A DNA stretch of 64,000 nt from positions 620,001 to 684,000 of the forward strand of contig NZ_LT607754.1 in assembly GCF_900090285.1 (NCBI RefSeq). Direction: 5' to 3'. The position numbers were made by a program, and so were the translations under genes. The notes under the pieces are model-generated. The model made no database searches, was not told where the DNA came from, and saw nothing but the letters and a program-made list of their open reading frames with translations. Positions 52,130 to 61,345 of the stretch are shown piece by piece (position 1 is the stretch's first letter; every line of letters starts with the position of its first letter). This DNA is from Micromonospora inositola. Its GTDB lineage: Bacteria > Actinomycetota > Actinomycetes > Mycobacteriales > Micromonosporaceae.

Positions 52130-53272
52130 TCACTTGCAGGTGGTGGCGTCCTTCATGCAGCTGAGCAGCGCGAGCGTGACGTCGGCGGCGGGCGCCGGCG
52201 CGGCCCGGAGCTGGTCGGCCAGCCCGATGCCGGGGAAGTCGGCGACGTCGTTCGCGCCGACCTGCACGGCGGAGCGGAAGCCGTACCGCTGCCAGGCGAT
52301 CTGCTGAATCTTCGGGTCCTTCAGCGCGTCGATGAGCCGGCCGGCGGCCGGGTTCAGGGCGAGCACCGGGTGGTCGCTGTAGATGGTCGGGTCGGGGTAG
52401 AGCACCCGGACGTTCTTCAGCAGCGGCCCGCTGTTGTCGCCGCTCTGCACCACCTGCTGGATGATCTGGTTCTCGTAGCCGGCGTAGAGCGGGGCCTTGA
52501 ACTCGCCGCCCTGGGTGAGCCACTCCCGGAAGCCGGAGTCGGAGCTGCGCGACTGCAGGCCCTGCGCGTCGTGCAGGGCGCGCATGGTGGGCAGCGCCCG
52601 GCGGGCCTGGGCGAGGCTGGGCGCGGAGAAGCCGTCGGCCGTGGCGACGATGTTGAGCTGGAGCTGGGCCATGGTGAAGCCGCTGTTCGACTTCGCCGGG
52701 TCGGTGCTGGCCACGGTGATCGGCCCGCGCAGGTCGTTGGCGCCGATCGCCTCCCAGGTGCCGCGCTTGACGACGTGGTCCAGCAGCAGGGCCTTCATGT
52801 CGACCACGAAGTACCGGTCGCCGCGACGCTGCACGATGCCCTTGCGCAGCAGCGCGTCGGTGCCGCGCGGGCCGGCGTAGACGACCTCGGGCGACTGGAG
52901 CAGGTTCTCCGCCCGGTAGTCGGGGAACGCGCCGGCGTGCTGGGCCTCGAAGACGCCCTGCGCGCTGGCGCTGGACGGCCAGAGGCAGTCCAGCTTCCGC
53001 TTCTTGATCTCGTCGGTGCTCAGCTGCACCTGGTCGTACGAGCCGAGCGGTTGGAAGGCGACCTCCAGCCGGTAGCTGTCCCGCAGGATCCGCTTGACCT
53101 CGGCGTCGGCCATCAGTTCGGACTTCTCGGAGCCGCCGAGGCAGGTGAGGGTCGTCGGCGGGCCGGCGGTGGCCGGGGTGTCCCCGGACCGCTGCCACAG
53201 CACGGCGGCGACCACGCAGACGGCGATCACCGTGACCAGCCCGATCAGGAACCGGATGCTCGGCAATCTCAA
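52130..53272 (-). CDS. Membrane-anchored type-2 solute-binding protein in the telA operon
   Basis: 380 residues. N-terminal membrane anchor (7-26), then a periplasmic-binding fold: TCLGGSEKSELM (GSE at 47-49), a CLWPSSASAQ loop, and DPAKSNSGFTM (SNSG at 195-198), a ligand-loop pattern also present in the vWA lipoprotein three genes upstream. Ligand unknown; the SNSG loop recalls anion- or phosphate-binding family members. The TTG start 53272 is set by AAGGAG 5 nt upstream, 9 bp after the XpaC-like stop. Confidence 0.78.
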   Translation of the reverse strand: MRLPSIRFLIGLVTVIAVCVVAAVLWQRSGDTPATAGPPTTLTCLGGSEKSELMADAEVKRILRDSYRLEVAFQPLGSYDQVQLSTDEIKKRKLDCLWPSSASAQGVFEAQHAGAFPDYRAENLLQSPEVVYAGPRGTDALLRKGIVQRRGDRYFVVDMKALLLDHVVKRGTWEAIGANDLRGPITVASTDPAKSNSGFTMAQLQLNIVATADGFSAPSLAQARRALPTMRALHDAQGLQSRSSDSGFREWLTQGGEFKAPLYAGYENQIIQQVVQSGDNSGPLLKNVRVLYPDPTIYSDHPVLALNPAAGRLIDALKDPKIQQIAWQRYGFRSAVQVGANDVADFPGIGLADQLRAAPAPAADVTLALLSCMKDATTCK

Positions 53273-53281
53273 CGTGACTCC

Positions 53282-53881
53282 TTATCGGCCCAGGTCGGGC
53301 AGGGTCGGTGGGGCAACGGTGTCGAGGTTGGCGGTGTACTGCGCGATGTCGCCCTGGTTGACCAGCCGAACGCTGTCCAGGGCGAAGTCTGCGAAACGCC
53401 GGAACGCCAGCTCACCGTTGCGTTGCAAGGTCTGCGGGTCGTGGTAGAGCACCGGCTGATGCTGGATGTCCAGGTACTGCCGGACCGCGCCGTCGAGGCT
53501 GCGCAGGTGCCCGCCGACCTGGGCGGCAGTGGAGTAGAGGCTGTCGGGCGAGCGGTCCCTGACCCGCTCGAAAAGCTCCGGGACGTACCGGCAGGCGTCC
53601 GCCAGGGCCTGGCGGGCTTCCGGACGGCGGACGTCCCGGCTGAGCCGCTCGATGCCGCGCAGCACCCGCAGCGCCTCGTCGACCCGGTCCCGGGCCTCGT
53701 CGGCGTAGCTGTCGCTGTCCACCCGCGTGGCGGATCGGTCGTCGAGCATCAGGTAGAGCCCGAGCGCGGCGGCGACGGCGAGCAGCGGCGCCCAGAGCAG
53801 GCTGCCGGTGACGGCGAAGACCAGCGCGAACGCGGCGACGGCGGCGGCCAGGGCGAGAGGCGCGGCCAGGCGGCGCCTCAC
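53282..53881 (-). CDS. XpaC-like membrane protein in the telA operon
   Basis: 199 residues. Two closely spaced membrane helices at the N-terminus (about 5-47) and a long helical cytoplasmic part (DEALRVLRGIERLSRDVRRP, ACRYVPELFERVRD, GHLRSLDGAVRQYLDIQHQP). This is the layout of the XpaC/5-bromo-4-chloroindolyl phosphate hydrolysis family, whose genes pair with telA in Firmicutes and others. GTG 53881 overlaps the stop of the vWA gene as GTGA. Confidence 0.78.
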   Translation of the reverse strand: MRRRLAAPLALAAAVAAFALVFAVTGSLLWAPLLAVAAALGLYLMLDDRSATRVDSDSYADEARDRVDEALRVLRGIERLSRDVRRPEARQALADACRYVPELFERVRDRSPDSLYSTAAQVGGHLRSLDGAVRQYLDIQHQPVLYHDPQTLQRNGELAFRRFADFALDSVRLVNQGDIAQYTANLDTVAPPTLPDLGR

Positions 53882-55506
53882 CGGTACCCCGCCGCCTGGC
53901 GCAGCGCCGCCACCAGGTCGTCCTGCCGGACGAAGGTGCCGTGGGTGGCCTCGGCGACCTCCTTGAGCTGCCTGGGGTCGGCGTCGCGGCCGAACGCGAT
54001 GGCGACCACGGGCACGCCGGCGGCGGTGAGCGCGGACAAGGCCTCGCCCCGGCGCCGGCTCTTGGACTGCCCGTCGGTCATCAGCACGACCAGCCGCTTG
54101 CGGTCGTCGGCCTGCGGGCGGGCGAGTTCGTCGGCGGCGCGCAGCAGGCACGCGTACATGTCGGTGCCGCCGTCGGGCCGGTAGCCGGTGACCTTGCCTT
54201 GCAGGCCGCGCAGGGCGGTGGGGTCGTTGCCCTGCACCGTCCACGGGCTGCCGCCGGCGAGGTCGTCGTTGAAGATGCTGACAGTCGTGCTGTCCTTCGG
54301 GTGGGTCTGCAGGAAGTTCAGCGCCGCCTGGTCGGGGTCGAAGATCTGCCCGGCGGCCGCCTGGATGCCGGTCCAGCCGTCGTTGTCGCCCATCGACCCG
54401 CTGCCGTCGAGGCAGTAGTACACGGCGACGGGCCGGCGGTAGCGGGTCTGGTAGCGGTCCAGCGCGGCCTGGATGACCGGCGCGCTGGGGAACTGGATGG
54501 CCTGCTCGTTGATGGTGCCCTTGATGCCCCAGGCCGGGTTGAAGACTGCCGGGTCGGGCTTGTCGAGGGTGAGGCCCACCCCGGCGGCCGGCCGGCGGCC
54601 CAGCTTCAGCAGGGTGGCCTGCGCGCCCGGGTCCTTGAGCAGGTGGTCCTGCAGTTCGGTGAAGATCCGGTGGGCGTCGTCGTTGCCGGCCTGCGGCAGG
54701 AAGCCCAGCGGGGCGTCGCTGACCGCGAGGGACCCCTTGGGGTACGCCACCAGCAGCGGTTCCCGGCCGGCCTTGACCAGCTCGGCGTTCTTCTCGATGA
54801 CCAGGTCCTCGTAGGTGAACATGGCCCGGCACTGATCGGCGTGGGCGAGGCACTCGGTCATCAGGGTGCCGGTGGACGGCGGGGTCTGGTCCATCGCCTT
54901 GACGAACCGGCTGACGCCCTGCTCGACGGCGGGCGAGTCGAGCTGCTGCTGGGTGAGCGGGGTGCCGGGTCCGTTGCCGGCGAAGTAGTTGAGGAAGCCG
55001 AACAGCACGGTGGCGCCGGAGTTGGACTGGGTGGGGTTGGTGATCCACACCTTGGTCCGGCCCGACTCGACGGCCCGCAGGATGTCGGCGATCGGTACGT
55101 CGGAGCGGCCGGCGAAGCCGAGCTTGTCCATCTCGGAGCGCCAGGCGGCGAAGACCACCGGGGTGAGGAACATCGGCTGGACGTCGCGCAGGGCGCTGGC
55201 CCGGTCGCCGAGTTGCAGGAAGACGCTGGAGGCGAACCAGTACGCGTCGTAGTCGGCGCTGCCGGCGGCGAGCAGCCGGGCCTGGTCCACCGACCCCTTC
55301 AACGTCACCTGACAGGTGTAGTGCCGGCTCGCGCACCACGGCTTCACGGTCGTGTCGACGACGCTGGCCTGTTCGCTGCCGGCGACCAGCCGCAGGGTGC
55401 CGGCGCTCGGCCCACTGCTCGGCCGGTCGGCCGGATCCCCGTTCGTGCAGCCGGTGACCAGCACCAGCACCATCACGGCCAGCGCCGTGAACCCCTTGGC
55501 CCGCAC
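53878..55506 (-). CDS. Lipoprotein combining a solute-binding domain with a vWA domain
   Basis: 542 residues. Lipobox LVTGC (C20). Residues 36-350 form a type-2 solute-binding domain with GSE at 43-45 and NPTQSNSGA (SNSG 161-164), sharing motifs with the second binding protein of the operon. Residues 360-540 are a von Willebrand A domain with MIDAS D367-G-S-G-S371 and GGTDMYACL, binding a divalent cation. It heads the operon and is exported to the outer membrane face. GTG 55506 is chosen to give a normal lipoprotein signal; ATG/GTG codons up to 55575 are alternatives. Confidence 0.82.
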   Translation of the reverse strand: MRAKGFTALAVMVLVLVTGCTNGDPADRPSSGPSAGTLRLVAGSEQASVVDTTVKPWCASRHYTCQVTLKGSVDQARLLAAGSADYDAYWFASSVFLQLGDRASALRDVQPMFLTPVVFAAWRSEMDKLGFAGRSDVPIADILRAVESGRTKVWITNPTQSNSGATVLFGFLNYFAGNGPGTPLTQQQLDSPAVEQGVSRFVKAMDQTPPSTGTLMTECLAHADQCRAMFTYEDLVIEKNAELVKAGREPLLVAYPKGSLAVSDAPLGFLPQAGNDDAHRIFTELQDHLLKDPGAQATLLKLGRRPAAGVGLTLDKPDPAVFNPAWGIKGTINEQAIQFPSAPVIQAALDRYQTRYRRPVAVYYCLDGSGSMGDNDGWTGIQAAAGQIFDPDQAALNFLQTHPKDSTTVSIFNDDLAGGSPWTVQGNDPTALRGLQGKVTGYRPDGGTDMYACLLRAADELARPQADDRKRLVVLMTDGQSKSRRRGEALSALTAAGVPVVAIAFGRDADPRQLKEVAEATHGTFVRQDDLVAALRQAAGYR

Positions 55507-55762
55507 CCGTACCCCGTTCCTGTCCGGTCGAAGACCCACATTCGGGTGGATCGAGGTCGTTGGTAGCACCGGCAAACCAACTGGACGGCCAACATTGGGT
55601 GAACTCCGGGTGTCGCGGTCGCTTGTCGCAGATCACCGTCGGGCCAGCGTGAGGAAATCGCCCGGCTGGGTACGTCATTCTGGTGCACGCGCGTCCGGCG
55701 AGGCCGTGGCAGCGCTCCCGGCGCCGGCCCGGGCGCCCTTTGACGATGGGAGAGACAGCCGC

Positions 55763-56614
55763 ATGGCGAACACGGTTCCCGACATCTCACTCAACGACGG
55801 CAACACCATCCCGCAGCTCGGCTTCGGGGTCTTCCAGATCGAGCCGAAGGACACCGCGACGGCGGTCGGCAAGGCCCTGGAGGTCGGCTACCGGCACATC
55901 GACACCGCCGAGATGTACGGCAACGAGGCCGAGGTGGGGCAGGCGGTCCGCACTTCCGGGCTGGATCGCGGCGAGGTCTTTGTGACCAGCAAGCTGAACA
56001 ACGGCTTCCACCGGCCCGACGACGCCCGCAAGGCGTTCGAGTCGACGCTGCGGGAGCTGCAGTTCGACTACCTCGACCTGTTCCTCATCCACTGGCCGCT
56101 GCCCACCCTCTACGACGGCGACTACGTCTCCACCTGGAAGGTGCTGGAGGAGCTGCGGCGCGACGGCCTGGTCCGGTCGATCGGTGTGTCCAACTTCCAG
56201 GTGGCGCACCTGGAGCGGCTGGCCGCCGAGGCGGACGTGGTGCCGGCGGTGAACCAGATCGAGGCGCACCCGTACTTCGGCAACGAGGAGGTGCGCGCGT
56301 ACGACAAGGCGCACAACATCGTGACCGAGGCGTGGTCGCCGATCGCGCAGGGCAAGGTGCTCGACGACCCGACGATCGTCGACATCGCCCAGGAGGTCAG
56401 CCACACCCCGGCCCAGGTGGTGCTGCGCTGGCACGTGCAGCGGGGCGACGTCGTCTTCCCCAAGTCGACCACCCCGAAGCGGATCGAGGAGAACTTCCAC
56501 ATCTTCGACTTCGAGCTGGACGACGCGGCGATGGACCGGATCACGAACCTGGACAAGGGCGAGGCCGGTCGGCAGGGCCCGAACCCGGACACCTTCGACT
56601 ACGTACCGAGCTGA
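55763..56614 (+). CDS. Aldo/keto reductase (AKR5 type)
   Basis: 283 residues, NADPH-dependent. Catalytic positions: DTAEMYGNEAEVG (~50), VTSKLNNGFH (Lys ~77), LIHWPLP (His ~111), GVSNFQVAHLERL, and the cofactor loop FPKSTTPKRIEENFHIFDF (~235). Similar in type to the reductase at 15474 but clearly a separate gene. ATG 55763 with GGGAGA 10 nt upstream. Divergent from the vWA gene across 256 bp in which nothing else is recognised. Confidence 0.92.
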   Translation: MANTVPDISLNDGNTIPQLGFGVFQIEPKDTATAVGKALEVGYRHIDTAEMYGNEAEVGQAVRTSGLDRGEVFVTSKLNNGFHRPDDARKAFESTLRELQFDYLDLFLIHWPLPTLYDGDYVSTWKVLEELRRDGLVRSIGVSNFQVAHLERLAAEADVVPAVNQIEAHPYFGNEEVRAYDKAHNIVTEAWSPIAQGKVLDDPTIVDIAQEVSHTPAQVVLRWHVQRGDVVFPKSTTPKRIEENFHIFDFELDDAAMDRITNLDKGEAGRQGPNPDTFDYVPS

Positions 56615-56645
56615 CGTAACGCACCGGGAGATCGCGGCGCAGGTA

Positions 56646-56674
56646 AGGAGGGGGCCCCGGAAGGGCCCCTTCCT
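56646..56674 (+). terminator. Hairpin after the aldo/keto reductase gene
   Basis: AGGAGGGGGCCC / GGGCCCCTTCCT, 12 bp with one mismatch and a short CGGAA loop, 31 nt past the stop. Confidence 0.6.
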
Positions 56675-56702
56675 CGCGTACGGAAAGGACGACCTCGCCG
56701 CG

Positions 56703-57401
56703 ATGATGCGCCGCCGTCTCCCGCTGGCCCTGCTGTCGTTGCTGGTCGTCGCCGGAGTCGGCGCCTGCGGACCGGCCGCGGCCCCGCAGGCCAGCCGCTG
56801 GTCCGCGCCGCCGACCCCCTCGGCGACGCCCCCACCGCCGCTGCGGCCCACACCCACAACGGCCGCCCAGGTCCGCACCCGGGTGAAGGCCGCGATGCTG
56901 GACCTGGACGCCGACTTCCACCCGGAGACGGCCGACTACGCCGAGGAGAGCGCCGAGGCGGTGAAGCTGATCGCGCCCTGCCGGGACACCCTGCCGTCGG
57001 ACCGCAAGCGCAGCGGGCAGCGGGAGCGGCTCTGGCGCGGGGAGAAGGTCTGGATCCGCCAGTACGTCGTCGGCTACCTGAAGGTGCCCGGCCGCAAGCT
57101 CGCCGACGAGCTGCGCGCGACCCTGGCGAAGTGCAAGCGGTACACGTATTCGTCCGACGGCAAGGTGTCGACGATCGTCCGCCCGTCGCCCCCGCTGCTA
57201 CCGGACGGGCCGGAGACCATCACCTTCTGCGAACGGCTCGCCAGCAGCCGCCCGTTCCACCAGTGCACGCTGCTGCTGGCCCGCGGGAACTTCGTGCTGG
57301 AGATCGACGCCTCCGACGAGCACGGCGATCTGAAGGCCAGCCAGACGCTGCTGACCCGGCTGGCCCCGTTGGCCACCGCCGCCCTGCAGAAGGCGACCTG
57401 A
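56703..57401 (+). CDS. Putative lipoprotein of unknown function
   Basis: 232 residues. Signal with lipobox VAGVGAC (Cys ~20), a Pro/Thr-rich linker (30-52), and a folded domain with four more cysteines (IAPCRDTL, AKCKRY, TFCERL, HQCTLL) likely in two disulfides. Family not recognised. It stands alone, convergent with the MmyB-like regulator 4 bp beyond its stop. ATG 56703 or 56706. Confidence 0.75.
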   Translation: MMRRRLPLALLSLLVVAGVGACGPAAAPQASRWSAPPTPSATPPPPLRPTPTTAAQVRTRVKAAMLDLDADFHPETADYAEESAEAVKLIAPCRDTLPSDRKRSGQRERLWRGEKVWIRQYVVGYLKVPGRKLADELRATLAKCKRYTYSSDGKVSTIVRPSPPLLPDGPETITFCERLASSRPFHQCTLLLARGNFVLEIDASDEHGDLKASQTLLTRLAPLATAALQKAT

Positions 57402-57405
57402 TCCC

Positions 57406-58242
57406 TCAGGCGCCGACGCGGTCGGCGATCCGGCGGAAGGCCGCCTGGGTCGGCGAGCCCGGTTCGGGGACGTAGACGATCAACCGCTGGTCGGTCTCCG
57501 GGACGTGCAGCACCCGGCACTCGAACTCCAGCGGCCCCAGCTCAGGGTGGTCGACCCGCTTGACGGTCGGGCGGCGCTCCCCGACCTCGTGCTCCGCCCA
57601 GAGCGCGGTGAACCGGGGCGACACCCCGAGCAGCTCGGTGACCAGCCGGGCGATCGCCGGGTCGCCCGGGTAACGGCCGTACGCGACGCGCAGATCCGCG
57701 ATCGAGGTACGGGCGAAGCGCAGCACCTCCGGGTCAGCCCAATACGACTCGGGGACCTCCCGCCGGAACATCCAGCGGATCATGTTCCGCTCATCGGCCG
57801 GCACCGCGGACAACTCCCCGACGAACCAGGTGGCCAGCCGATTCCAGGCCAGCACCTCGTAACTCGCGTCGACCAGGTACGCCGGGGTCTCCGCCATCGC
57901 GTCGAGCAGGTGCCGCAGCCCGTCGGACACCTCCCGGCTCGGGCCGACGGACTCCGGCGCGCTCTCCCCGGCGATCCGGAACAGGTACGCCCGCTCGTCG
58001 CGGGTGAGCAGCAGCGCCCGGGCCAGCGCGGCGAGCACCTGCCGGGACGGGTGCGGCCCGCGGCCCTGCTCGAGCCGGATGTAGTAGTCGATCGACATGC
58101 CGGCGAGTTGGGCGACCTCCTGGCGGCGCAGGCCGGGCGTGCGGCGGCGTACCCCGTCGGGGAGGCCCACCTCGGCGGGGCGCAGCCGGGCGCGGCGGCT
58201 GCGCAGGAAGGCCGCCAGCTCATCGCGGCGCAGGGTGGTCAT
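57406..58242 (-). CDS. XRE/MmyB-family transcriptional regulator
   Basis: 278 residues. N-terminal helix-turn-helix with the usual RRTPGLRRQEVAQLAGMSID YYIRLEQGRGPHPS (32-65), and an MmyB-like ligand-binding domain (PAYLVDASYEVLAWNRLATW near 125, then RFTALWAEHEV near 225) thought to bind fatty acids. It is divergent from the SDR gene 103 bp away, which it probably controls, an arrangement common in actinomycetes. ATG 58242. Confidence 0.92.
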   Translation of the reverse strand: MTTLRRDELAAFLRSRRARLRPAEVGLPDGVRRRTPGLRRQEVAQLAGMSIDYYIRLEQGRGPHPSRQVLAALARALLLTRDERAYLFRIAGESAPESVGPSREVSDGLRHLLDAMAETPAYLVDASYEVLAWNRLATWFVGELSAVPADERNMIRWMFRREVPESYWADPEVLRFARTSIADLRVAYGRYPGDPAIARLVTELLGVSPRFTALWAEHEVGERRPTVKRVDHPELGPLEFECRVLHVPETDQRLIVYVPEPGSPTQAAFRRIADRVGA

Positions 58243-58332
58243 GCCCTCCAGCTTGCCGCACCCACAGCCGGCGAGGGTGGTACCGCCGGTCCCAGCCTCG
58301 GCCGGCCTCTCCCGGCCCGCCGTGCCCGGCGG

Positions 58333-58338
58333 CAGGCT
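58333..58338 (+). promoter_or_regulatory. Putative -10 box of the SDR gene
   Basis: CAGGCT, 7 nt before ATG 58346; a weaker match to TANNNT. Confidence 0.35.
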
Positions 58339-58345
58339 CGATGGC

Positions 58346-59095
58346 ATGACGACGACGATCGCCCTGATCACCGGGGCCAACAAGGGAATCGGGCTGGCCA
58401 CCGCCCAGCAGCTCGGGGCGCGCGGGTGGACCGTGCTGGTCGGCGCGCGGGACGCGGCGCGCGGCGGGGAGGCGGAGCGGGCGCTGCGCGACGGCGGCGC
58501 GGACGCCCGGTACGTGCCGCTGGACGTGACCGACGAGGAGTCGGTCGCCGCCGCGGCCAAGCTGGTCGAGCAGGAGTACGGCCACCTGGACGTGCTGGTC
58601 AACAACGCCGGGATCATCCGGGCCGACGGGACGGCACTGCCCAGCGAGACCACCCTCGCCACCCTGCGCGAGGTGTACGAGACGAACGTCTTCGGCGTGG
58701 TGGCGGTGACCAACGCGTTCCTGCCGCTGCTGCGCGAGGCCCCGGCCGCGCGGATCGTGAACGTCTCCAGCGAGGTCGGCTCGATCGCGGTGATGACCGA
58801 CCCGCAGGGCGCCCTGTTCGAGTTGACCTCGGTGCCGTACCCGTCGTCGAAGTCGGCGCTGAACATGGTCACCGCGATGTACGCCAAGGAGCTGCGGGAC
58901 ACCCCGATCAAGGTGAACGCGGCCAACCCCGGCTACTGCGCAACCGACCTCAACCACCACAGCGGCTTCCGTACGCCGGAGCAGGGCGCCGAAGTCAGTG
59001 TGCACCTGGCGACGCTGCCGGCGGACGGGCCGAGTGGGCTGCTGTGGGGGTACCAGATGGACGCCGGCGGCGGCTACGGGTTGCTGCCCTGGTGA
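58346..59095 (+). CDS. SDR-family NAD(P)-dependent oxidoreductase
   Basis: 249 residues, classical SDR. Cofactor motif TGANKGIG (9-16), DVTDEE, NNAG (~90), catalytic Ser in VNVSSEVGS (~140) and Tyr-x-x-x-Lys in YPSSKSALNM (~170). The carbonyl-reductase-like sequence suggests reduction of small ketones. Paired with the divergent MmyB-type regulator. Confidence 0.92.
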   Translation: MTTTIALITGANKGIGLATAQQLGARGWTVLVGARDAARGGEAERALRDGGADARYVPLDVTDEESVAAAAKLVEQEYGHLDVLVNNAGIIRADGTALPSETTLATLREVYETNVFGVVAVTNAFLPLLREAPAARIVNVSSEVGSIAVMTDPQGALFELTSVPYPSSKSALNMVTAMYAKELRDTPIKVNAANPGYCATDLNHHSGFRTPEQGAEVSVHLATLPADGPSGLLWGYQMDAGGGYGLLPW

Positions 59096-59123
59096 GGCGA
59101 GCCTCTCTGGCCGGTCTGCCCCG

Positions 59124-59561
59124 TCAGCTGTGCCCGAGGACGAGGCGCCTGGTGGCGCGGTCGAAGCGGCCGATGATGCCGCGGGCCGCCTCCCCCCTCG
59201 CCTCGGCGGCCGGCTGACCGGCCTCCGCCGGCCCGTCGGGCTGAGGGTCGTCGGGTGGCGCGACCGCCAGGTTGGCCTCGTCGATCAGCGCGCGTGCCTT
59301 CTCCTCAATCAGCCGCTTCTGCTCGGGTGACTCCCGAGCCTCGGCCTGGAGGGTCGACATGGCCAGCCGCCAGGCATTGCCGAGCCGCTGGGGGTCGTCG
59401 AAGAGGCTCGTCTTCAACGGTGGCTCCGGGTCGACATAGCTGCTGGACGGCACGACCCAGAGGGCGTCGTCCGCGACGTACCGCTCCTCGGGCTGCGCCT
59501 GCTGCCGCTCGGGCTCGGGCGAAGTTGTCACCACTCCTCCAATGGTCTCCATTATCTCCAT
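59124..59561 (-). CDS. Small protein paired with the membrane protein upstream
   Basis: 145 residues, no known family. Mostly polar: an N-terminal Gln/Glu/Pro-rich part, a central region (YVADDALWVVPSSSYVDPEP), a helical stretch (RLGNAWRLAMSTLQAEARES PEQKRLIEEKARALIDEA), then an Ala/Pro-rich tail. Likely cytosolic. It overlaps the end of the upstream membrane-protein gene by 10 nt, so the two are coupled. ATG 59561 has GGGGGAG 5 nt upstream. Confidence 0.6.
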   Translation of the reverse strand: MEIMETIGGVVTTSPEPERQQAQPEERYVADDALWVVPSSSYVDPEPPLKTSLFDDPQRLGNAWRLAMSTLQAEARESPEQKRLIEEKARALIDEANLAVAPPDDPQPDGPAEAGQPAAEARGEAARGIIGRFDRATRRLVLGHS

Positions 59562-61345
59562 GCGAACTCCCCCGTCCCGAGGTCTTCCCGCTTGAGCAGA
59601 TCGCTGTAGTGCACGAGCTTGAGCGTGAACCGGTAGGAGACGTAGATCAGGTTGAGGGCGGAGACGGCGCAGAGCGCTATCCACCGCCAGTCGGTGATAC
59701 CAACGAAGCTGAGGGGCTGCGCGATGCTGCCCGCCGGCGCCGGCGCCGGAGACCCCAGATAGAGGACGACCGCGGCGACGGAGACGGCGCCGCTGACGAT
59801 GAGGGAAAGGCGGGCGAGCAGCGAGCCACCGACGAGTGCGTCCTTGTCCGACGCCATGCCGAACCAGCCTGCGGCGACGGCCGGCAGAGCCAGCATCAGG
59901 GCCGGCAGGCCACCCACCTGTGCTCCGTGCGCGGTGCCGACCAGATTTCCGGCGACCGCGATCAGCAGCGTCGTCGCAAGCGCGGTTACCGTCGCCCGGC
60001 CCCGCGCCCCGGGCGGGACCTCCTTGAATCGCGCCAGGACCTGAAGATCCCGCATCTTCGGCGACGCCTTCGCGTACCCCCGCATGTACACGTGCACGAA
60101 GTTCTGTCCGCGCCGGCGGCGTACCCGGAAGTGGTGGTCGACCTCGACGGCCGGCCCGACCTTGTGGGCGCACAGGCCCTGCTTGTCGTCCTCGTCCTTC
60201 ATCCCGCGCGGCTGCATGCCGCGCCATTTGCGCGTCGCCAGGGTGCGACAGTGGCGGCACTGGAGGAACTGCTTGAGCACGTACTTGTTGGACGGGGCGT
60301 TGACCCGCAGGTGGTAACTCTCGGCGGTCAACGCCAGCTCCACCGGGACCGCCACCTGGTCGGGCTTGAGACCGAGGCTGAGCCGGAGCAGGCCGCGCCA
60401 ACCCCGGGTGAGTGAGGACGGGACGAAGGTCCGTTCGTACTTGAGCAGCAGGCGACCACTGGTCGCCTCGGCAGCGGGGACGACGGCGACGATGGGGTAC
60501 GACGAGCTGAGTGCGGCGACGTACTTGCGGACCCGCAGCCGGCTCTCGTCATCGCGAAACTTGATTTTCTCGAGGATGATGTCCATCTTGCGGTCGACGA
60601 CCTGGCTGTTCATTGGCCCGCGGGTGGCCACGATCTGCAGCAGGGCCAGCTCGGCGGCCCGCTCCGCCTCGCCCAGCGTGCGATGCGCCGGAGGAACCTG
60701 CTCACTGCCGGACATTTCGATCAGCAGCCGCAGGCCGGCCGACGCCAGGCGGATGGATTCCTCGTAGGACATCGTGGGCAGCGAGTCGCCCCGGGCATTG
60801 CGGAGGTGGAAGTTGTCCACCAGTTCGCCCTTGCGCGGCTGCACGACCGGCACATAGAGCACGCGACCGCCATTCTCGGCGTGGGGCAGCGAGAACGAGA
60901 TCGAGACCTGCTGCACCACGGCCCGCTCGTCGAGGTCGATGGTCTCGGTCAGGCGGGAGCGGCGTCGGGCCGGATCCACGATCAGCTCCACGAACATCGC
61001 GATGGCCTTACGGTCATCCTCGGTGATCCGGCTGGCCGCCGACTTCTGCAGTTCCTGCAGCCATGCCACGTCGGGATCGACAGGCGGCTCGGGGTCGGCG
61101 GTCTCACGGCCCAACCGATCGCGCAGCCGCGAGAAGATCAATAGGCCGACCGCGGCGGCGAGGAGGAAAAAGAAGATCCGCCCGGCTGCTTCGAGCAGAT
61201 CTCCGTGCCGGCCGATCCACCCGCCGTTCCCGTCGAAACGGTGCCGGAGCCAGCCCGTGCCGCCCGCCAGAATGATGAGCGGTATGGCCAGGATGTAGAT
61301 GGCGAAATTCATCACGGTCTTTCGGGTGCCACGTCGCTCCTGCAT
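59552..61345 (-). CDS. Unknown multi-pass membrane protein with Cys/His-rich segment
   Basis: 597 residues. Two N-terminal membrane helices (about 12-29, 55-73), a large cytoplasmic region (75-440), and about four C-terminal helices (450-580). The cytoplasmic part has a possible zinc site, QCRHCRTLATRKWRG then GLCAHKVG and VDHHFRVRR (about 370-410). No family recognised. Codon use is normal for the region. ATG 61345 is used; ATG 61312 (MNFAIYIL) has a GAAAGA before it and may be the true start. Confidence 0.6.
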   Translation of the reverse strand: MQERRGTRKTVMNFAIYILAIPLIILAGGTGWLRHRFDGNGGWIGRHGDLLEAAGRIFFFLLAAAVGLLIFSRLRDRLGRETADPEPPVDPDVAWLQELQKSAASRITEDDRKAIAMFVELIVDPARRRSRLTETIDLDERAVVQQVSISFSLPHAENGGRVLYVPVVQPRKGELVDNFHLRNARGDSLPTMSYEESIRLASAGLRLLIEMSGSEQVPPAHRTLGEAERAAELALLQIVATRGPMNSQVVDRKMDIILEKIKFRDDESRLRVRKYVAALSSSYPIVAVVPAAEATSGRLLLKYERTFVPSSLTRGWRGLLRLSLGLKPDQVAVPVELALTAESYHLRVNAPSNKYVLKQFLQCRHCRTLATRKWRGMQPRGMKDEDDKQGLCAHKVGPAVEVDHHFRVRRRRGQNFVHVYMRGYAKASPKMRDLQVLARFKEVPPGARGRATVTALATTLLIAVAGNLVGTAHGAQVGGLPALMLALPAVAAGWFGMASDKDALVGGSLLARLSLIVSGAVSVAAVVLYLGSPAPAPAGSIAQPLSFVGITDWRWIALCAVSALNLIYVSYRFTLKLVHYSDLLKREDLGTGEFAWR

